A stretch of 64,000 nucleotides of DNA from Voacanga thouarsii. Taxonomy: Eukaryota; Streptophyta; Magnoliopsida; Gentianales; Apocynaceae. The notes beneath the pieces are model-generated. The model saw only the letters and a list, made by a program, of their open reading frames with translations, did no database searches and was not told where the DNA came from. Shown here in pieces: positions 22,990 through 35,035 of this stretch (position 1 is the stretch's first letter; each line of letters starts with the position of its first letter). The position numbers and the translations under genes are program-made. The DNA lies in assembly GCA_026120185.1 (NCBI GenBank), contig JANUWF010001101.1:2046001-2110000 (forward strand), given 5' to 3'.

Positions 22990-23420
22990 TGGTTCCTTAC
23001 ATTATGACACAGCTACAGAATTGTCACAGTATATGATAATAGACCTGTCCATTTGTGGTACAACTTCAAGTTTTATGAGGAACTTGCGGAGTCAAACCAC
23101 TTCTTTTGAAGCTTCTAAAGTTACGACATACTCAACTTCCATAGTAGAATTAGCAAATACAATATTACTTAACACTCTTCCATGAAATAACCCCTCTAAA
23201 CAACGTGAAAACATATCTACTAGTGGATTTCCTTTCATCTTTATTTGTCTAGAAGTGTGAGTCAGTATAACTTGTAGGAATTAAATTATCAACTCTGTAA
23301 ACAAGCATATAATTTCTCATTCCCTTCAGGTATTTGAGTATATGTTTTATAGCTTACCAATGTTCTTCCCCTGGGTTTAACTGATACCTGCTAACCATGC
23401 CTACTACAAAATAGATATCT
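22990..23420 (-). pseudogene. Copia C RNase H and RT end
   Basis: Minus-strand text near 23030-23160 reads STMEVEYVVTLEASKEVV, then a stop, then LRKFLIKLE and IIYCDNSV, the Ty1/copia RNase H. Upstream at about 23270-23340 are LKYLKGMRNYMLVYR and YTDSHF, the segment between RT and RNase H. Stops are present. Most of the RT proper, expected up to about 23900, cannot be found, so an internal deletion is likely. Confidence 0.8.
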
Positions 23421-23814
23421 GACTTTCTGCAAAGTATGGCACATATGAGACTTTCCACTACCGAGGGATAGGGAATGCTTCTCATCTTTTTCTTTTCTTC
23501 CTATGTCTTAGAACACTGTTTAGAAGACAAGGCCATTTAGTACCAAAAGAGTATGATTGCCCCTTTATACTAATCCATGCTAAACCTAGCCAATATTTCG
23601 GCATCTATTGCTATTTGCTATTTATTTGCATCAACATCAGTAATGGCCTCATCGTATCTAGTGGGGTCTTGCACTTGATGGTCAGAAACTATCTTAAAGG
23701 CTTCTCTAATCCATCTTTCAAGAACTCTAGATAAGTTAGATAACCTCATATCTTGATGGTCAGAAACTATCTTCACTTAGTCAAAACATAAGTTAGATAA
23801 CCTCATATCTTGAG

Positions 23815-24340
23815 ATGATTCATACTGGGCTTACGTCCAATCCACATCTCATAGGGTGTTTTAGGTACTGACTTGGAAGGAACCAAGTTTAGAATATATA
23901 CCGCTATTTCCAAAGCATATCCCTAAAAGGAAATAGGAAGAGCTGCATAACTCATCATATTTCTGACCATTTCCATCGATATTCTATTTCTTCTCTCATC
24001 TACTCCATTCTGCTGAGGAGTCCCAGGTGCAACTAGTTGAGATACTATTCCTTGATGTGCCAAGCAGTCCTTAAATTCACCAAGGAGATACTCTCCACTA
24101 TGATCTAATCTTAACATTTTGATTAGTTTACTTGTTTGATGCTCTATTTCAATCTTAAACTCCTTAAATTTATCAAATGAGTTAGACTTGTGCCCCATCA
24201 ACTAAACATAACTAAAACGCGTGTGATTATCCATGAATATAATAAAGTATTCATAACCTCTTTTAGCAAATATAGACATAGGACCACAAATATCAATACG
24301 AATTAACTCTAATATTACCTGAAGAGAATTTGGCCAAAAA
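23815..24340 (-). pseudogene. Copia C integrase core
   Basis: The longest frame, 23923-24201, contains KFKEFKIEIEHQTSKLIKML, LRLDHSGEYLLGEF and APGTPQQNGVDERRNR, the classic copia integrase core ending with the third catalytic residue region. The HHCC zinc domain expected upstream is not evident; gag zinc-knuckle text lies close behind, so part of the gag-protease-integrase span has been lost. Confidence 0.85.
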
Positions 24341-25080
24341 GTCCAGACAATCTTTCTTGAAGTGCCCCTTCTTGCCACACTTAAAACATTTGCCCTTTAG
24401 CTTGGCGTCGGACTTGGACGGACCGAGCTTAGGCCCCTTAAGCTGGGTCTTTGCATTGTTCTGGGCTTCTTCTTCTTGAACTTCTTAGGTTGGGTCCTAA
24501 TTTTAGAAGAAGAACTAGAAAGAGTAACCAAAACTTTTAACACAGGCTTCATGATTTTCTTAGCAGCCTGAAGTTCTTTCATTAACTCGAACAAAAATAT
24601 ATTCAATTTGTTCATGTTATAATTCAACTTGAATCGAGAATATGAATTTGGCAAAGTCTTAAGAACTATATCAATTTGGCTCTCAGAATTGACTGTTGCC
24701 CCTAGGACTTCGGCCTCCTCAAAATAAGCAATCATCTTGAGTATATACTCTTAAACTAATGCCCCCCAACCATCCTAGTATTCATGATTGCCCTAAGAGC
24801 TTCCTACCTTGTAGGTCAACTGTTATCAACAAACATGGTGCATAATGATGCGTTGATATTATACGCAATAGGCATATTTTCGTACTTAGACTAAAGAATA
24901 TTAGACATGGAAGCTAACATATAGCACTAACTATCTCATCATCTTTTCTCTATACCTTATTAGCCTCATGATCTAGGTTTTTGGAATCTTTCCCAATTTC
25001 AAGATAGGGGTCGGTCAAAACATATTTGTACTTTTCTAAAGTGAGTATTTTGTTCAAATTCCTTTTTCAGTCCATGTAAT
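24340..25080 (-). pseudogene. Copia C gag with zinc knuckle
   Basis: The frame 24397-24735 reads MIAYFEEAEVLGATVNSESQ and FKLNYNMNKLN, a Ty1/copia gag (UBN2-like) segment. In another frame at about 24345-24395 a knuckle KCFKCGKKGHFKKDC follows, so a frameshift separates them. Gag-like text continues weakly up to about 25080. The protein would coat the element RNA. Confidence 0.8.
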
Positions 25081-26655
25081 TAAGTCAAGTTAACTTTTTC
25101 TCCTTGAGAATAATGGAAAAATGATTGAAACTAGACATTTCGATTGATTGAAAAAAAAAACTTTATTCAAAAAAATGTTTGTTTAGAAAAATATATGAAA
25201 AATACACATTTAAAACATCATATTATTTCCATGATATGGTTAACGTATTAAAATCATTATTTAAAAAATATAAAAAATTTTGGCTCTTAGAAACATTGAC
25301 AGGGTTTCGTAGGAAGATTAACAATTTTCTAAGATAAGTGTATAACCTTCACAAATTAAACTAACTTAATAGGCAATAATCTAGAGATAGTTCCATCGAT
25401 AGAATGGCCACTAATCTCACCACCTACGGATAATCTAATATTAATGCCTCCAACGATAGGTTAGTCGACACTAAGACATATCCTAAGTATTAATTATAAT
25501 TCCTCCATTAGTTTTAGATTTTCGTGGAAATCCATCCTATAGGGGGCCATGTTCAGAATGACACAAGGATAACTACAATCTCTAACAGGAATTTGTGATA
25601 AAAGCCGTGGTCTGTTGGAACCCCTCTCCCATTTAATATTTTGAGGAAAATAGGTTTTGGGGAAAATCATTTTCTTAAAATTAATTGATTTTTATTAACT
25701 TTAGTGAAATCTAAAAAATTCAACTATTATTTTTTATGTCAAAAATAAAATCTTTTAAGAGAATAAATTATGAATTTTATTTTCACTACTTAAGTTAAAA
25801 CCATTTTCTAGGAACTAAATTTAAAATGCTTAAATTCAAAATATTCTCCATGTCAAGAATAAAACCCTTTGGAAGAGTAAACCATAAATTTTATTTTAAA
25901 TTCCTTATTTCCATTTTAAAAACATTTTCCTTTAATTGTTTTATCTAGAAAAAGTTTTTATTTCTCAAAAACCTTTGTGCATTTGATCACAAAATTAAAT
26001 AAAATAGCAATGCTCCAAAAATAAACTTTTTACATGCCATTTCTAACCTTTAACTCTTATGTGACCAAATAATGGATTAAACATCATAATAATAAAATTA
26101 ATATTACCTTGTTTAATCCTAAGGTCATTCATCTTTTACTAACCATTTTCATGCAAAAGTATCTATCACAATAAATAAACCATTGTAAGAAAAATAATCT
26201 TGTGTGATATGGGCCCTAAAAGAAAAAAAAATTACAAGGAAAAATTAAATAGAAAAACTTGGAAGCTTGAACTGCATGAACCGTGATTGAATTGCCCAAG
26301 AAAAACTGCTCATTCCTTGCTCCAAAATCATCAACCATTTTTTCCTTTTTTTTTGTTCTTCTCCTTAGAGATTTGATGATGCTCAAGCACCAATATTGTT
26401 ACAAAAATTTCAGTAGATGAATTTAAATACAATATGAATTGCCTATACCTTTCAAAACAAGGCGTACATGAATTTTATGGAATACGAATAACAATAAATA
26501 CAAGTGCCTATGTCTCCACATGTGAGACGTATATAACATCTACTCATATAAAAAATCACGAGGGATCTATACAATCATAAAGATTAAAATTTTTAATTAG
26601 TAAAGGAACCATCTTTTTGGTTATTAACCATGGGCATGCTCTTAGATTATAACCT
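25081..26655 (-). other. Copia C untranslated leader, no gene seen
   Basis: This AT-rich stretch between gag and the primer site has no open frame longer than about 60 codons and no motif I recognise. It would be the 5' leader of the element RNA, unusually long for copia elements, perhaps with foreign sequence. Confidence 0.5.
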
Positions 26656-26669
26656 GACTCTAATACTAC
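26656..26669 (-). other. Primer binding site of copia C
   Basis: The minus strand reads TAGTATTAGAGTC, a decayed tRNA-Met complement, directly beside the LTR edge at 26671. It fixes the 5' end of the element. Confidence 0.75.
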
Positions 26670-26670
26670 T

Positions 26671-28894
26671 TGAAAGAATCGTGGAAAAATTAAAACACAG
26701 CAAAAAATAGAAATTTAAAATTTTTTCCGAGTCAAAGTTTAGGAATACTTACTTTTAGACTACTTAGATTGAATAACCAGATGATTTGGGTTCGACGAAA
26801 CACTTTGGTTTGTCACGACTACTTATTCCGTAGGAATACTGGCCAAACGTCAACTCCTTTGCATCAAACACGCGTACCAAAATTGTTAACTTTTAATCTT
26901 CTAAAGTATTCTCCTTACCTCTTATAAGCTATCTACTAGTAAAAGTAGATTAATAGGTGAAAGACTTGGAAGAATATTGAGAGAGCTATCATTTTTTCCA
27001 AAAGAAAAACAAGAACCAACAGCTCTAAGAAAAAAAAAATGAGCAAAAACGAAAGCTCCTTATTTTTGTATTCTTCTCAGTTGACCAAAAAACACAAAAT
27101 GCCAAATTTGCAATTCAGTAATCAAAGTTGCGAATTGCTGAATTCTCAATTTAGTGACGCTATCAAACTAAATTGCCAAAATGCTATTTTTTTCCCTTCT
27201 TTTTTTTTTTCCTTTTACTTGTGACAGTTATCCTTTGTTTCCAAAATAACAAAAGCCATCACTCACAACCCTAGTGGGCTAAGGTATATTTGTAATTAGC
27301 TCAAGACTAATTAAATAACTCTCTTATTAATTAATTAATCCACTTGGGCTCAATATAAAATTATTCAAAAAATTAATTAATTAACTAATTTAATTAAATT
27401 AGTTCAAGACTAATTAAATAGCTTACTTATTAATTAATTAATCCACCTGGTCTCAATATAAAATTATCCAATATAATTAATTAATAAAATAATTTAATTA
27501 AATTAGCCCAATAAATTATTCTAACCCAAATAATAATTAATTGGACTCCTAGAACAATTCTTTCATTTTTAATTCAACCATTAAGCCTATGTAGTAAATA
27601 AATTTACTAAGATTACTTAAGCTACTCTGGGGACCAAAAGACACATCATTCTTGACTACTAAAATGACTAAAATACCATTACTAACAAATAATCGTATTT
27701 TATCATTTTAAACATTCTATTTATCATCATATGAAAATATTGACTCCAATAATAATATTACAAGTGCGGTGTCTTTGACCTACAGGTGTAATAACGAAAA
27801 GATTCTTCTACAGAATACTCGTCATTGAGATAGGAAAAATGTATTAACATTTTCCTTAATGATATCTACCATCTTTTGATAACTAGTCTGACAATCTATA
27901 ACTTCTAGTATGTACCAACTTATTTCAAAGAGCTACCTAAAAGTATACATACTAAGTTACGTTTCCTAGGGATCTAGTTTATTTAAATTATCCTGGACAA
28001 TCACAAAGGGGCAATATCTTCACTAAGCGAAGCATAGAATCTCTATTGTATAAGTTCATCTTAATTAACTAGAGTTATACACCAAATATATAAGGTTATT
28101 GGCCTTGCGTTAAGACCTCACCATTATACATCAAAGTGCACAAGTCCAACTTAACCAAACCGCCAACTTATACTCAAGTCTAAAGGTACTCGTCCATGCA
28201 GTAGCGGCAATAAATTAATCTTTATTTGTTATAGTACTTTTATAAAGATTATTGTAGTATGGTCCAATTCTGCATATTTTAAATACGCTCACACTATTGG
28301 TGTGAGTAGACTACTCACTCGTGAAAGATAAACTATTCCCTATTTAGAAACGATAGTGTAATTATTTAAAACCATGACAAGGTTATTGGTCTTACGTTAA
28401 GACCTCACCCATTATACATCAAAGTACACAAGTCCAACTTCACCAGACTGCCAACTTATACTCAAATCTAAAGGTATTCATCCATGCAGTAGCGGCGATA
28501 AATTAATCTTTATTTGTTATAGTACTTTTATAAAGATTATTATCGTATGGTCCAATTCTACATATTCTAAATACACTTACACTATTGGTGTGAGTGGACT
28601 ACTCACTAGTGAAAGGTAAATTATTCTCTATTTAGAAGTGATAGTGTAATTATTTAAAATCTTGACAAAGTGCCCAACTTCATCAATTGATTAAGAATAT
28701 TTTTATTTGTGTATTAGTAGCCTATAATCTACACATTTCTGTGAGAGCACGACTTAATCACGTAGATTACTTACTAACATATTTAGAATTTAATGTACAA
28801 ATATAAGTAAATAAACAAATATTAATGAATGAAATATTTTATTAATTCCTAAAATACAGAAATACATAGTCCATTATAGGCATACATTCCAACA
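26671..28894 (-). mobile_element. Copia C 5' LTR
   Basis: On the minus strand it begins TGTTGGAATG and ends next to the primer site. It is 2224 bases against 1992 in the other LTR, largely because of a tandem duplication described below. No gene is seen. Confidence 0.88.
28092..28665. repeat. 287-bp tandem duplication in copia C 5' LTR
   Basis: The unit starting AAGGTTATTGGCC at 28092 is repeated from 28379 with mild divergence, including shared blocks TGCAGTAGCGGC and CACTATTGGTGTGAGT. The 3' LTR has the unit only once (about 22266-22560), so the duplication arose after insertion or on the parental template. Confidence 0.88.
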
Positions 28895-30311
28895 GAAATA
28901 TCATTGTCAAATTTTCATCATATTTTTCAAGACTATTTTCCAAGATCTATTAATCATGAAAGCTTATCAATTTTCCAAGATCCTTTCCCAAGATCCATTA
29001 GGCATAAAAGCCTATCAATTTTTCAAATGTGTATCATTTCCCAAGTAACCATTCTCGAAGCTTATAAAACATAAAGGACACATGCCTTTCAATCATTGCG
29101 TAACATACTTCGGTATGTAATTAAACAAAACACCATCATGCATCATTGTGAAAATGCTTTCTTTTATTGAAATGTTATGTTCGTGAGAGGAAGTAATTTT
29201 ATAAAGATACATTATCCCATAAATAGGGCCAAAATATTCATGACATGATAAAGTACTTAAATAAACTTTTTCCTAAGGCATGTACTTTAAAAAAGGTTTA
29301 GGATTCATAAAAACTTGCATAAAGATCATCTCTAATGATTAAATAAAATTTAATGCATAAAAGTTTTATTATGCATAAGTTTCAAGGAAAAGAATATTCA
29401 TTCAGATCTAGCAAATAATGTTCTCAAATTCAAATGAAAAGTTCATGCTTGGACATATAAGGAAAACACTTTATCATATTAGGAGAGCATTTAGCTTTTC
29501 TCAGAAAAACACTTAGCTAAACGAGCGTTGAAAATCCAAGGGACTCACCTTGATCAATAGTAGCAGTCTACTTGCACTTTAACAATCTTAGGACCTTTCC
29601 TGAATTAGATCACCTACAATAATGAGGCGTTTTCATAAAAATATCATTCAATGCTCTCAATTTAAGCCTTATGTAATGCTAAGAGCAAATGGTATATTAA
29701 AAGCCTAAGGAAATTGAAGTAATTAATATTTCCAACTTTATCACCTCTTAGTATTTTATTCATAACTTTTGCTATACAACTCCAAATGAGGTCAAACTAG
29801 TCCCAAAATACTCCTAAGACATCCCTTTTCAATTTCTAGTTCATGAAATACCAATTCACTTCCTTATTTATTTCAGCTCTGGCTGTAAATTCACTATATT
29901 TCTGGATAAGCAAAATTGTCATTTTCCATGCTCAACTTTTCTTAGATCTTTCCTATATTTTCTTCAACACAACCTACCACATATAAGCCTTCCAAAATCC
30001 CATTTAACATCCTAGCAATAGAGTTCCAACTTTTTTTAAGCCTAGCACTTCTCTAGCTGCTCAAACATATCTATTATACCAAGGTTGCCAAAACAGAAAT
30101 TGATAGGCTACTTAAGGTGTTCTTGTCATCATTAATTCCTTAGCCATAAAAAGTCTATATCACTTGTTCCAAACCTTTCCTAACATTACAAGACATGTTT
30201 AGGATTTTTTTAGTTCAGTTCACAACTAGTTTTATTCAATAATCTTTCACAAGTTATCAAACAATTCATGTATGTTGTTCTTTTGCTACCAAGAATAGCT
30301 TTCCTAACATT
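28895..30311 (-). mobile_element. Gypsy B 5' LTR, second part
   Basis: This resumes the LTR interrupted at 20786 and matches 12840-14230, for example around CATGAAAGCTTATCAATTTT. It ends where the RTE element begins. The LTR head, equal to about 14230-15212, is missing, so the RTE insertion or a linked deletion removed it. Confidence 0.85.
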
Positions 30312-30316
30312 CCAGG

Positions 30317-31530
30317 ACAACAACAACAACAACAAAAAACTAAGCCTTAATCCCAAGAAACTTGGGGTCAGCTACATGAACAAATATCAAGCCACGTGTG
30401 GTCATCCATATGAATCCTCTCTCTCTACTTCCTTCTATCAATCGTCATACTTTTATCCAAATCTAACAAAGATATATCTCTCCTAATCACCTCTATCTAT
30501 GTCGTTTTAGGCCTGTCTCTACTTCTTTCTAACCTATCATGCCTCCTTCCTTCAATCCTCTTTATAGGCGCATCCCTCAGTCTTCTCTGTACATGTCTAA
30601 ACTAATGCGAGTGGCTTTCTTTCATCTTCTCCTCAATAGATGCCACCCCAACTTTTTCCTAATGGTCTCATTTCTAACTCTATCCTTTTTAGTATATCCA
30701 CACATCCACCGTAACATACGCATCTTGGCTACTTTTATTTTGTGAATATGATACATTTTAACTGCCCAACATTTCATGCCATATAGCAAGATAAATCTTA
30801 CGGCTGTTCTATAGAACTTTCCCTTTAGGCTCAATGGTATATTATAATCACATAGAATACTAGTCGTGCTCCTCCATTTCAACCAACTCGCTGTAATTCG
30901 GTATGCAACATCACCATCAAACTCTCCATCTTTCTAAATAATAGATCCTAGATATTGGAAGTAATCACCTACTGGCATATCTCTACTATCTAAAGTTACA
31001 CTGTAAGTTATATTTCTTCTACTACTGAACTTGTATTTCATATACTCTGTTTTACTCCTACTAATTCTAAAACTTTTGGATTCCAATATCTGTTGCCACA
31101 ACTCCAATTTAACATTTACACTGACTCTAGTCTCATCAATCAACACAATATCATTAGCAAACAACATACACCATGGCATAACCTCCTGTATAGTGCAGGT
31201 TAACTCGTCCATAATAGCCGCAAAGAGGAAAGGGTGAAGCACTGATTCTTGATGCACCTCAATAGTAATAGAAAACTCTGCAGTCACTCCGGCGTAATTT
31301 TTTACACTTGTACATACTCCATTATACATATCTTTAATGAGAGTAATATACTTTAGCGAGACACCTTTCTTGGCCAACACTTGCCAAACTACTTCTCTAG
31401 GCACCTTGTCATAGGCTTTCTCCAAGTCAATAAATATTGTATGTAAATCTTTCTTTCTTTCCCTATAATATTCAATTATCTGTCGTAATAAATGAATTGC
31501 CTCCGTAGTGGAACACCCAGGCATAAAATA
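30317..31530 (-). pseudogene. RTE-type LINE, 3' portion with reverse transcriptase
   Basis: Minus-strand frames 30934-31524 and 30622-30882 encode an RTE-clade RT: FMPGCSTTEAIHLLRQ, IFIDLEKAYDKVPREVVWQV, the catalytic loop as MLFANDIVL (the second aspartate of the usual ADD is an Asn), FQYLGSII, then a broken join to CWAVKMYHIHKIKVAKMRML. The 3' end has the typical (GTT)n tail at 30317-30334 preceded by a conserved untranslated segment. The endonuclease half is absent because the copy is 5'-truncated. The Asn in the active site and the stop between frames show it is inactive. Confidence 0.9.
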
Positions 31531-31748
31531 AAATTGATTATCTGAAATCTATTAAGGGGCATGTTCCACTACGGAGGCAATTCATTTATTATGGTAGATA
31601 ATTGAATATTATAGGGAGAGAAACAAAGATTTACATATAGTATTTATTGACCTGGAGAAAGCCTATGACAAGGTGCCTAAAGAAGTAGTTTGGCAGGTAC
31701 TGGCCAAGAAAGGTGTCTCGCTAAAGTATATTACTCTTATTAAAGATG
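31330..31748. repeat. Inverted duplication of RTE segment
   Basis: Bases 31330-31515 and 31562-31748 are reverse complements with mild divergence, separated by 46 bases. Both encode the RT segment around EAIHLL to LIKD, once on each strand. The right arm ends abruptly at caulimovirid DNA. Two RTE insertions, or a LINE 5' inversion with duplication, would produce this. Confidence 0.9.
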
Positions 31749-32395
31749 TGATAATAAATTTAAAGATCATTCATCAGAATTACTAACAACTATGATATAA
31801 TTTCACAAATGGATCTCAGCAAAAACACTATAAAGATTGGCCAATGTGAGCTCACCAAGTATCCCAGAGGAATAAATCTCCATTTTAGATCCTCAATAGA
31901 AGGTAAATTAGAAGATATTCTCCAAAAGGACACCCCCATCCAATTGTAGTATCAGAGTCATTCCTTTCTTTTTGTATCTTATTTAGAAATTGTAGCATTG
32001 ATATTGTGTTCATCATTTGAAAACTAGAATAAAAGTTAATAAGAATCTCATTAATATCTACGTGAAATTGATTGCTTTTATTATTCTATATTCAATTGAC
32101 TTTTTCCACATAAGTAATAAAATTCATAGTCTTACTTTAGAAAACACCTTATTAATAAATAAATTAGAAATTTTAAATTCCATTTAGTTTATGACAAATA
32201 TTAGAAGAATAGAATATTTAAACCTTGAATTAATAGGGAAAAACTAAGAATATAATATGTAGTAATAGACATAGACATACTTGTCATTTTCCTTCCCAAT
32301 ATTCATATAGTTTGCACAGTGATAATCAACAATATAATACTCTTATGGATTTAGTAATTAGTTTTTAGAGAAAAATTAGATGCTCAAGTACTTTT
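31749..32395 (+). pseudogene. Caulimovirid fragment B (deletion derivative with primer site)
   Basis: The first 180 bases match 35770-35935, the end of RNase H. The text then passes directly to sequence matching the leader just before the primer site (about 38567). A tRNA-Met-like primer site, TAGTATCAGAGTC, lies at 31947-31959. The rest matches 38930-39290, the start of the gene region. Relative to the larger block about 2.6 kb is missing, including the viroplasmin-like gene. No frame is open for any length. Confidence 0.75.
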
Positions 32396-32611
32396 TTCTT
32401 TTTCTATATTCTTTTTCCTTCCTTCTATTCTATAGCTCGTCTCCTTGTTTTCTTGTTTGCTTTATTGGCTTTCTTTACCATATTCTCCATAGATAGCTCC
32501 AAAAAGGCACTCACTTCCTATTGATATATGTATAATATATACAGTTTTTATTCATAAATACAGATAATATATACATCTAATATATATACTTCTTATTTAT
32601 AAATATAATGT

Positions 32612-32651
<40 letters not shown>

Positions 32652-33650
32652 ATATATATAATTAATATTTAAATAGATTAGTCATAAGTGTGTGTATAGA
32701 TGTAAAATATAAGTTATTTAGAATTTATTATGATCAATAATTTGTTATGATTTATTTAATTTAGTTATTTATAGTTTTATTATTATTATTATTATTTTGT
32801 TAGTAAATTGTGCAGTTTATTATGATTTAAATTTGCTATGATTCATATGATTTAGTTCTTTAGTTTATATAATTTGTAGATTTTATTTTATGATTCATTT
32901 TGTTGTAATTATTTTGAAAATTTTATGATACATATTTTTTTTTCATTTTTTTTTTTTTCGGTGTGCTCAGTCGCTTCCCCTTCTTTCCCCATGTAGGCTG
33001 GGGGCAAGGAAGAATGGGTGAGTGGGTTTGGGATTTTTAGTCTCAGTCCCGGTTCGACACCATTGCCATCCCTCCCCTCATCTATCGTAGAAGATCAATT
33101 GGGTGGTATATCACTCTCCTGAGCGGTATGAAGTCTATAGACAATGGTGTTAGGGAGATACTTTGATTTAAGACATGACAATGAACCACCAAATAATGTA
33201 AATAATCAAAGAATGCTATTGTCAGGCGTATTGTGTATAATAACCAATGTAGCCCAAAAGTATCTTCGTTAATGCTAAAATATTTTGCTTGGAATCATAG
33301 AAAGTGTCAAATCAATACACTCTTTTGATAAAGAAATGGAGGGAAAGGAAGCAGTGCGAAGAAAAGGAAAACGATGTGAGTCATATGAGTTGCAAACAAA
33401 AGGAAAATAACCAATGTACGTCATGAGAGTTACAGACAAATGAGAAGTGTATCCTAATCTAAAGTAGTTTTATGGCAAAATACATATTTGATTTATAGCT
33501 ACTATCATAAAATTAATACTAACCTTTTTTATAAAGAAAGAAGGGAAATGAAGTAGTGTATGACTTAAAAAAGGTTTCTATGCCATTACATATTTTGCTT
33601 GTTTCCCAAGAAAAGACAATAGGAAATGGTGGGAGTGAGAGATTTAACTG
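32396..33650. other. AT-rich stretch, no gene seen
   Basis: After the viral fragment the text is AT-rich with TA and TG repeats, then an unusual GC-richer patch (32958-33130) with a GGTTCGACACC string at 33051. No frame, LTR pair or matching repeat in this window explains it. Confidence 0.5.
32609..32649. repeat. (TG)n microsatellite
   Basis: About twenty TG units with one interruption, followed by a short TA run. Confidence 0.95.
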
Positions 33651-33651
33651 T

Positions 33652-34083
33652 TGGACTACAAATTTTTAAATATATTGTGTACTATATTAACAATATAATT
33701 GTATAGATAACAAAATTATTAATTCAAACCCCTTAATCCAATCAATACTAAATGTTTACATGTGGAGCTACATTGGATAATATTTTAGGCCTAACATATA
33801 TACTATGGTTGGATCGGGGGCTTAGTGATGTGCTTTTCTGTCTCACACACAATATATAGGATATGCAGTGAGCGATGCTCATGAAACTCATAGTCTACAA
33901 TAGGTGTGAAACTTATGGTATTTATATATACAATTATTGGATATGAAATCCAGATTTAAGAAGCTATACAAAGTTGATTTGGAATACAACTCATCAAGGC
34001 TAATATGTCAACTCATTAAGCCTATACAAAAATATTGCCATCCTACGGGGATGATTGATTATGTCTAGATTATACTTGTCAAC
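33652..34083. mobile_element. Possible solo or remnant copia-type LTR
   Basis: The text starts TGTTGGACTAC after a purine-rich GGTGGGAGTGAGAGA string that resembles a polypurine tract, and could end at TTGTCAACA near 34083. No second copy lies in the window and no target duplication is clear, so this is only a suggestion. Confidence 0.25.
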
Positions 34084-34279
34084 ACATTTCCCTTGATAGA
34101 GCAAAAAGCTTTTGGTTTCTGAGCTTATTATGGTTTAGTTTTTATTCATACTGTTATTCAATTCTTAAAAAGCAACAGTTTATCTTATATCACATCAAAG
34201 TGCATTGAGAAGTATCGTAGACTCCTTCAACCCCTGCCGCAAAAATGCATAGAAATAGAAACACCACAAAAATGAGACT

Positions 34280-35035
34280 TACAAAATTGTAAGTGTAGTA
34301 TTCTTTATAAATGTAAACAAGATAAAGTAGATATAGAATTAGATATAGAACAAATTTAATTTTTAGAACATTTAGACTCCCAACTAGAATGGCTAGATCA
34401 AAGAATACAATTAAAATATGTAAACACAAAAAAATTTTACAATTTCTTATAACTAGGAATTAGTGATATTAATAATATAATTAGTAAACTAGAAAAAAGA
34501 AGAAATAATTGGAGAAAACCCCATAAAATATTGAGAAAAGGGTAAATTATATTGCAAACTAGAAATCTTAAATTCGAATTTAAAAATTACTACAACTAAG
34601 ATTGGAGCTAGTAATGATGAAATAAAAGAATTTGAGATGCATATAGGAGATCTATCAAAATTAGGAGTTATTAGGAAAAGTATTAGTCCTCATAGAAGTG
34701 TTGCTTTTATTTTTAAAAAACATAGTGACATTGTTAGAGAAAAAAGTATAATAGTAAGAAACTATAAAAGATTAAATGATAATACATTAGAAGATAGTTA
34801 TTATATACCTGATAAAGATCAATTAATTAATAGAATTTAAAGATGTTATATATTTAGTAAATTTGTGACTGTAAATAGTGATTTTGGCAAATTAGAATGC
34901 ATCTAAATAGTATAGCATAAACTACCTTTACCTACCTATTAGGACATTTTGAATTATTCCTTTGGTTTAAAATATGCATTTATAGGTTTTGAGATAAAAT
35001 GGATACAATCTTTAGTAGATATAGTCATTTTATCT
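34280..35035 (+). pseudogene. Caulimovirid reverse transcriptase, first half
   Basis: Plus-strand text from about 34600 reads as the fingers of a caulimovirid RT; the frame 34637-34840 holds LGVIRKSISPHRSVAF and the YIPDKDQLINRI block. Beyond it, interrupted frames continue to the palm. Where the catalytic loop should follow, a TG microsatellite begins at 35035. Text before 34600 is lysine- and glutamate-rich and may be the linker after the protease, which I cannot find. The enzyme copied the viral RNA; here it is broken by stops and the repeat. Confidence 0.8.

Larger units (their letters stand above)
20787..28894 (-). mobile_element. Copia C, full-length degenerate Ty1/copia element
   Basis: Two LTRs (20787-22778 and 26671-28894) enclose a 3.9-kb interior with gag, integrase and RNase H remnants on the minus strand. 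The flanks read AAAAT on the left and GAAAT on the right, a five-base target duplication with one change. The element sits inside the gypsy B 5' LTR, so it is younger than gypsy B. Reverse transcriptase is largely missing and every gene is broken. Confidence 0.88.

Noticed and set aside
28092..28665. CRISPR-like or satellite array
   Set aside because: There are only two long units, with no spacers, in a eukaryotic LTR; it is a simple tandem duplication.
32958..33130. Candidate SINE with GGTTCGACACC B-box
   Set aside because: The only possible A box is about 90 bases upstream, too far for tRNA geometry, and no target duplication was seen.
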